NCBI RefSeq assembly: GCF_039555335.1
Contig: NC_092647.1
Span: forward strand, 7,067,459 to 7,131,458
Direction: 5' to 3'
Length of the DNA: 64,000 nucleotides
Source of the DNA: Amphiura filiformis
Taxonomy: Eukaryota; Echinodermata; Ophiuroidea; Amphilepidida; Amphiuridae
Part shown: piece by piece, positions 11,901 to 20,900 of the stretch
Position numbering within the stretch: the first letter of the stretch is position 1
Layout: each line of letters begins with the position of its first letter
The notes under the pieces: generated by a model
Told to the model about the DNA's origin: nothing
The model's database searches: none
The model's input: only the letters and a program-made list of their open reading frames with translations
Made by a program: the position numbers and the translations under genes

Positions 11901-14900
11901 GCAACATGTCATGTTTCCGCGGTATGGTAGTAACCATGTAACTCATTTCAAGTTGAGAGTAACGCCATGTTGGATTTCACTGTGCCAGATTAGATTAGTG
12001 CACACGATTCAAATCTGCCACTGTGAAATCCAACATGGCGTTACTCTCAACTAGTCTGTCTCAAACGAGACAGACTCTAACCGCTACAAAGAATAAGCTG
12101 GATACTGTGTCTTCATGTCAAGAGAGATAAAAATCTTTGAAATTCTTTATGCAGGAATTCCATGCAAATCTAATAGAGTACGTGATCTCAAAGATGGACG
12201 TAACCATTCAGTGTGCTTATATTTTGATATTTCTGATTTTTTTTCTGATTTATTAACTGTTCCTGGATCATGGGATTTACTGCTAAATTGCTATAAAACA
12301 TTTTCACAACCTTATACATGTAATTAATATTTAAATGTTCTTGAACAAAACCCAAAACCGTTTAGATTGCAAACCATGGCCAGGTGTGGCCGCTACCTGG
12401 CTTGATCTGCAACAACGTTTGTTTTAAGGACATGCACAGTCCTGAAGATGTTAGTATCAAGCCCAGGTTATACTTCATCCTGTTGTCAATTCACTCAGTA
12501 GACTGCAGCTGCCCCTGACTTAGGATGGGCGGCGGTGGGTTGAGCGCTAGCACCGGAATCCTCTCTCTCAAGCTGCAGATACTGTCATGACATCAAATGG
12601 ATTTTATGCTTCTCCATCTAAAAAAGATTTCTTCAAATATGTAGCCTGTTGAATGTCTCAAAAAATGCACCAGGCACAGACCAGCCAACCAAAGAATAGA
12701 TCAAGCACCAGTTAGCAGCTATAGATGAGTTGACTTCTGATGTCAATGCCTGGCAGTATGCGCACGCATCATGACAATTTCCATTGTGTTTTGCCTGGCA
12801 GTATGCGCGCGCATCATATTTTGCTAAGGGCTAGTGGTTTTAAAACTCCTGCCACATCACAATAAGGTTATTGAACAGTGTGGTGGTTACATGGGGTTCA
12901 CTCAAGCATATCGATATTACCAGTCCCTCTGCCTTTGTTGATAAATATTGAGGTCAACTCATCTATACTAGTACCATGGCAACATTTACAACATTTTAAA
13001 AACATATAAATTTGTGTACATCTCACAATCTCAAACAATACACACAATTCTCACCTTTACTATCCAGAGGCACACATATAAGTGACTTATTCCTGTGAGC
13101 TGGGCCATCACCTGTGTTAGCTAGTAAACAGATCCAGTCCCCTTGTAGGCCATTGGTTATCCACAGCTTGCCTCCGTTGATTACATAATCATCACCTTGC
13201 TTTACAGCTGTTGTTTTGATATCTGTCAAAGAAGATATCGAAAAAATAGTGAGATAGTGAGCAAGAAGAGAGAGGAGTGATAGGGGTGAGAGAGAGAGAG
13301 AAGGATGAGAGAGTGGGTGGGACCATTTTGTCAAATCCCCCCCCCCTTTGCCCACCCTCTGAAAAAGTGCTGGCTTTGCCACTGCGCCAGACTCAGACAT
13401 AACATTCTCTCTGCTGGTGACTTATAACCAAATGGGAGTCAAATTTGTCCAGTTTTAGCCATATAACTAAAAACTAAAAAAAACCTGCAGTGTACTTCTT
13501 AATATCATTATCAATTCATTGATCTTACAGGAAATGAACCAAGGAAGCATTTATATTTCTAAAGGTTTTGCGGTTCTTGAGTCAAGGCCAATAATTTATC
13601 AAAACAAGTTTTGGACATTTTCCCCCTCCTGAAGAAAAATCATACACATGTGGCGGAAATGACACCCATTATATCAAATCAAGCCTTGGGATCTCTTTTA
13701 TAGAACCCATACCATTCTTCTTGTGTGTCAGCTTTATTTGTCTAATATTTGAGTGAAAACACCATGGAGTAACCATCTGAAAATTGAGAGGTAGGAATAA
13801 TTTTTCTTGTGTTTGGATCAAAAGTTTAATCAATCACTATCTATCAAGCTGTACTCTACACAATGAATATGATACCCACAATAATGGAGGCATCTCTTCC
13901 ACCCTTCTATCAGGAGATAGGGTTTGTAGGTAATCCCACAGATGGAATAATGGAGGCATCTCTTCCACCCTTCTATCAGGAGATAGGGTTAGTAGGTAAT
14001 CCCACAGATGGAATAATGGAGGCATCTCTTCCACCCTTCTATCAGGAGATAGGGTTTGTAGGTAATCCCACAGATGGAATAATGGAGGCATCTCTTCCAC
14101 CCTTCTATCAGGAGATAGGGTTTGTAGGTAATCCCACAGATGGAATAATGGAGGCATCTCTTCCACCCTTCTATCAGGAGATAGGGTTTGTAGGTAATCC
14201 CACAGATGGAATAATGGAGGCATCTCTTCCACCCTTCTATCAGGAGATAGGGTTTGTAGGTAATCCCACAGATGGAATAATGGAGGCATCTCTTCCACCC
14301 TTCTATCAGGAGATAGGGTTTGTAGGTAATCCCACAGATGGAATAATGGAGGCATCTCTTCCACCCTTCTATCAGGAGATAGGGTTTGTAGGTAATCCCA
14401 CAGATGGAATAATGGAGGCATCTCTTCCACCCTTCTATCAGGAGATAGGGTTTGTAGGTAATCCCATAGATGGAATAATGGAGGCATCTCTTCCACCCTT
14501 CTATCAGGAGATAGGGTTTGTAGGTAATCCCACAGATGGAATAATGAAGGCATCTCTTCCACCCTTCTATCAGGAGATAGGGTTTGTAGGTAATCCCACA
14601 GATGGAATAATGGAGGCATCTCTTCCACCCTTCTATCAGGAGATAGATATGTGGCCATGTGTCTTGAACTCGCCCCATTTTGCGTTGCGCAGCCTTTTTG
14701 AGCTTATTTACATCTTCCGAGGTTTAAATTGACATAAAATTTTAAATATGCACTCCACCCTATACAAACTATACATTTCCTGAAAGGAAATTGCATGGGC
14801 AATCCAAATATGCCATTAAAAAAAATGTAGGGGGTATTGTTAAGTTGTCCAGACTGAAATTGTCAGCTAAAATTTAACTTTTTCATTTTTTATATTTCAA

Positions 14901-17900
14901 GACATATCTTTTTAACCTCTGCCCCTATCTTTAATTGCTCATCATATTTGAACTCCCCATGAAATTTCCCTTCAGAAAATGTATACTTGTATAGGGGTTG
15001 GGCATATATACCTATTTTCTTACTCTTTCGGAAAATGACCTTAAATGACCTTTGACCTTTGACCCCGCCTTTGACCTAAAACATAGTTTATCTAGTACCT
15101 CTTTACTTAATATGGACACTTGGGTCCAAGTTACATGGAGAGGGGCCTAATAATTTGCAAATGGGAGCAATTTAAAAATATAACTGACAATGCTCATGAT
15201 GCTGTGACTTCCATAGGGATTGTACAGCCCGCTTCCTCAGCCACCGCTTCCTCAGCCACCGCCACCCTAAATAGTCCAAAAACTTATGGACATATCTCCA
15301 ACACCCTAAAACACACATTAATGAATTTCGCACAGTATGTAGTATGGAGTTTCAGCTTTAAATTGACACCAAACTTATGTCTATAACTCATGTGGTTGTC
15401 AAGATATAAACATTTTTGGCGAAAGGATCTGGAAAAAATGCAACGTCGCCACCTTTTTTGCGTGGCGAGTTCAAAACACATGGCCATGTAGGTAATCCCA
15501 CAGATGGAATAATGGAGGCATCTCTTTCACATTTCTATCAGGAGATAGGGTTTGTAGGTAATCCCACAGATGGAATAATGGAGGCATCTCTTTCACATTT
15601 CTATCAGGAGATAGATATGTAGGTAATCCCACAGATGGAATAATGGAGGCATCTCTTCCACACTTGTATTAGGTGATCAATGTGTAGGTAATCCCACAGG
15701 CACATACTTACTTGCTACGTCTGAGCCAGCTCCGGGCTCACTAACTCCAAGACAAGCTACCATATCACCTGCTATGGATGGAGCTAAAAATGTCTTCCGC
15801 AATTCATCCGATCCAAAGCTGTGATAGAAAATAAGGAGACAAGTTATTTTACCGCTACATGAGGGGCAATTTTCAAACCAAGGGGTGGATCCATTACGGC
15901 TACATATCCATGGTATCTCTCTATTCTCCTTAATGAATAAGCCACATTTATTCAGGTCATCATGTCTTTCCTATGAAGTTGATAGGCATGTTGTGTGTGT
16001 AAAAAATATTGAGGGTCCTCCCAAGAAATCCTGGAGCTCTCACTTATTTTTACGGGCATTTGGCCTAAGGCCTAAAAAGTCCTGTTTGATTAGCGTTATA
16101 AAAATATTAGGGTAATTTATTTTATTTAATTATTTTTTGGTAAAAGACTACCAAATCTGACCTGTCTCTGAATACTAAACAAAATATGCATTATTATACT
16201 TTTAACTTCAAACAAGGACCCCTCGCATCCCACGCACATGATCACTGATCTGTAGCTACTGATGAGGTTAGGCTGCCCTGGGCAGTAATTCCCTGGGTAT
16301 ATATGACTTAGGCTGGTTGCGCCATCAAGTCACGTGGAATGCATGCACGTAAAGTGATTTTAATAGTGAGCTTTAGCGAGACTTGGTTGGGTTAGGGTTA
16401 CGGAGGTCTAAATCTGGGAAACATGTGTTAATTAACCCCAACCCTACCAGTGGATTTTTTGCTATCAGAAGGGAAAGAAGAAACGAAAAAGGAGAGAAGG
16501 TGAAGAAAGAAGTCACTTGGTACCCCGGGATTCGAACCTGGGACCCCTCGCATGCCACGCACACGATCACCGACCTGTAGCTACCGAGGTTAGGCTGCCC
16601 CGGGCAGCAATTCCCTGGGTATATATGACTTAGGCTGATTGCATCATCACGTCACATGGAATGCATGCACGCAGAGTGGTTTTAATAGTGAGCTTTAGTG
16701 AGACTTGGTTGGGTTAGGGTTAATTGATAATATTTGCATACATACTTTGCTAATGCTGGGGTGGCCATGTCTGTTTGCACACCAATTGCCATAGCGATAG
16801 ATCCACAGTTGATGTTTCCCAGTTCCTCTGCCACTGCCATACTGTAGGAAAAGTCTAACCCAAGTCCTCCATATTCTGTTTTAAAAAGAAAGTTAATCAT
16901 TATACAAAGATTGCAATTGTCTCAATATTTGAGCGAAAACACCACTAGGTCATGCTCTCTTCCGACCTGCCTTAAGCAAAAAAATTACGACTTGGGCAAC
17001 AGGCCAGACTTGGTACGAAGTCTAATGAGGAACAGCAAGGTCTACAAGACTTGGACTACTTTTAGTTAAAGTTCATACAACTTGTTATACCTTGTTATAC
17101 TTAAAATATCATGGATTGATATAGAATGGCACACACAGTTGGGCGCAGACGTTTGAAAGAATCAGAAAACTAAATATTGGTAATTTTTGTTGGATCAATT
17201 CTTATCTGGGTGAATTTCACTAACTGTACAACTATAGTCCTAAACCCATTATAACTAGTCCCAAAACCTATCGTTACAAACTTCTGACGGGTTTAAAAGG
17301 ACTTAATACATCATAATATGTTGTTAAAACAAATTATATTTTAGTAAAGACTTTTGCTCACTCTCATAACATTTGAAAGCATTTATTTCCATAATATGAG
17401 TACATGTATTGATGAATTGCAAAATATATACAATATTCACCTGTAGGTTTATTGACTCCAAGGAACCCTGCATCACCAAGCTTCTTGAACACCTGATGAG
17501 CTGGGAATGCTTCTGCTTCTTCCCATGCATCAACATACGGGTTGATTTCTTTCTCTATTAGCTGTAAAGAGTAATAAAAACAATTTAATTATATAATACT
17601 GGACACTTTAACATCCGTATCTGCCTTTATACTCACAGCACTTTGTCAAACAACATATAATTATAAATATACATTAATAAATGCGTACATGTATCACTTG
17701 TTGGGAGTGAAATTATACAAAATAATGCATGCGTATTGAGATTTTTTAATGCACAAGCCCAAAGTTGAGAGTGCATTATACCTCAACATCTCAGTACAAG
17801 TGCATTATTTTTTCAATTTCTCTAGCAACCGGTAATACACATTTATTTTACCTATTTCATACACGAGAAAAAAAAACCATGTGATTTTTGCTATTTTTAT

Positions 17901-20900
17901 ACAAAAATTATCACTAAAAGTATTTGAAAATAGAACCAAATATAAATGCATCAACCGCCTGAAAAATGAATCGATCCTACCCGATGCGAACACATGCAAA
18001 ATCACTGCTGCACGTAGTACACAGAGTGCACATTTATACATAATCAATGCACTGCGTATACTTTTCTAACCACTTTTCTGATTGGCTGCTTTAATATACA
18101 TGTAGGAGTGTATGAATGATATATGAATTATAATTAGAGAGGGCGGTCCACCTGCTGTGTTCTAGCAGGATATCAAATATATAAATTCTCAGTTTGATCC
18201 GGGGGGCACTCACATAAATGGTCTGTATCGCATGACCAAAAAAAACAGTAAACAGGTGGTTTTTTTAAGGCAAGGCAAGTTACGTGTGTGACACATTTAG
18301 GGTCTAACAAACACTGATTTTCAAGTGTAAAGGTAATTTTCTGAAACTGAACAACTGGTATACTATAGGGTACCTTTTCAACTTCAAGTTTTCAAATTTT
18401 TGGTAATTACAAGTCCAAAAAGGATACATTTTTTCAATTTTTACTTGCCAAAAACTCATTAGACAAGCGGCTAGGGGACGCAGGAGTAACCTTGTCAATC
18501 AAATACTTCATCTATTGTGTCCAATACTTAATCCGATAAGTGATCGATGTATATCGATAATTTAGATCAAGATCACGATTTTAAGCTACGGCGGCGCGCT
18601 TTCATACTTTACCATGTTTACGAGGAGATTCAGCCAGGTACCTGGATTCAGCACTCAACAACAAGTTGTCATGACTTAATTTATTCTTCATGATTACGAT
18701 TTAAAAAAACAATAATAAAAATATAAACAAAAAAATGATAATATTATAAGAATATAAGGTATATATGATTTTTTTTTATTAAAGAAATTAAACATTTTTT
18801 TATCATTATCATAGGCCTAAATATGAATTCGTAACGTTATACATTATAAATATCCGCACGAACAGCATGACTATATATAGCTTGTCATAAAATGTAGGCC
18901 TAACTTGAATACAAATACCAATTCAATTTAGCAGAAAAATGTCATATTAAAATGCGCTTTGTGATTTTTTATTTGGTTAAAACTAAGCACTTTACTTACT
19001 TACTCTTACTCCGTCGACTCTTGCTGTCGGGCATCAATGATGGCTCGCCATAACCGCCTGTCCTGCATGCTGGTCTCAATTTCTGCAACTGTGTATCCTG
19101 TGTCTTGTTGAAGCAGGTCCACATAGGTCTTCTTGGGACGTCCTTTGGCTCGTCTTCCTTGGGTGGGCTTCCATGTAACCAGATCAGATGTAATCCTCCC
19201 TTTGGCTCTCTTACAGTGTCCCGCAAACCGTAGCCGTCTTGTGCTGATTTTTGAGGTCACAGGTGGAATGTCCCCATACAATTCCTTATTGGTCATATGC
19301 ATTTTCCAGCTCACATTTAGTGCTGATCTTAACATTCTTGTATAGCAGCCATCCATTGCTTTGCCAATTTTCTTGGTAATGGTCCAGGTTTCACAACCAT
19401 ACAGCAGGACGCTTTCTACAGTAGCTTGGAATAGGTGTGTTTTGAGGTGTCTGGGTAGAGACGATTTCCAAATATTATTGAGCTTGTTACAAGCTTTCCA
19501 TGCCATTGCCTTTCTTACTCTGATGTCTTGCTCAGTACTTCTGACCCATGACCCCAAGTACTTGAAGTCTTTTACTTCTTCCAGGAAGCTGCCATCCTCG
19601 GTTTGGATTTCAACATCTGTTGAATGGTTGTACACCATGAATTGTGTTTTCTTTGCATTCATGTGTAATCCTACACGGTGCAGCGCTTTTCTACGCTTAT
19701 GAGCAGTTCCTGTGCTTGGTTGGCAGTATCAGATAGTAGCGCAATGTCGCTCTGCTAAGTCAAGATCAGTTATGTTCAGTGGACCAACTCGTCGGCTTCT
19801 TCTAGGTTTTATTGTGAAGCCTAATCTCTCCTCCCTGCCGTCTATTGGAGATCTGAGGCAATAGTCTAGGACGATGATGAACAGATATGGTGCCAGCGTA
19901 TCACCTTGTAACACACCTGCTAAAATTTCAAATTCATCTGTGTCACCATCTGGGGTCGCCACTTTAGCCTCTGTACCTTGGTAGGTGTCTTCAATTGCAT
20001 TCACAATGATATCTGGGATGCCATAAGCTTTCAAGATCTTGATCATTTTCCTCTGTGGACGGTATCGAAAGCTTTTTGAAATCAATAAATGTTACCACTG
20101 CAGAGAGGTTCTTTTCTTCAATGCCCTCAATAATCCTTCTCAAGGCAAGAATCTGCTCAGTGGTCGATCTCTTTTCTCTAAAGCCACATTGATTCTGTCT
20201 GCCGAGTGGATTCAGGGCACAACTGGATTATGTTTTAATCAGGAAGAAGTGGAAAAATTGTGTAATTAATACACAAGCTTACAACTCTTTCGCAAGCACA
20301 GGTTCAGATCATAGGATAGTGACTGCAAACATCCGACTCAGTCTAAGAGCCAACAACAAATCACCTTCAAAGAGAGTGAAATATGATTGGGCTAAACTAG
20401 CAACAGACCCTGAACTTCAGGACAGGTATACTCTGGAGATTAAAACAGATATTCTGTTTTATCTGATGATAATTGTGCAGACCAAACACAAAAATATAAT
20501 AACCTGATTCAGGCCAACAAGGAGGCTGCTGAAAAGTAATGCCTAAACTGCCAAAGAAGCAAAGAAAAGCACTTTGCTTTGACTCAAGAGTTGAACAAGC
20601 TAGACAACACCTAACAGAAGTCAACAAGAGACACGCCAAAGAGAATACCAAAGATACTCATTTAGAATTTGAGCAGAGCAAGGATGAACTTGACCAGGCA
20701 TATGAAAGAGCAAATAGGGAGTTCATAGAGAACAAGTTGAAGGAATATGAAGAGGCCAATCTGAACCACAGACATAAACTAGCATGGGGTATCATCAATT
20801 GTGTTAGTGGTACATGTAGGAAAAAGGCAAGGAGTGGAAGACTAAAGGATGACAACAAAGAAGAAAGACTGAAGAAATGGCATGACCATTTCAAGAACCT

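Noticed and set aside
13837-14732. Open frames of 229-289 codons on both strands with a perfect 22-residue repeat
   Set aside because: The 66-bp minisatellite keeps several frames open at once; there is no start context, splice support or non-repetitive sequence.
16519-16592. A minus-strand tRNA gene
   Set aside because: The anticodon arm cannot be drawn and the segment belongs to a near-tandem repeat pair.
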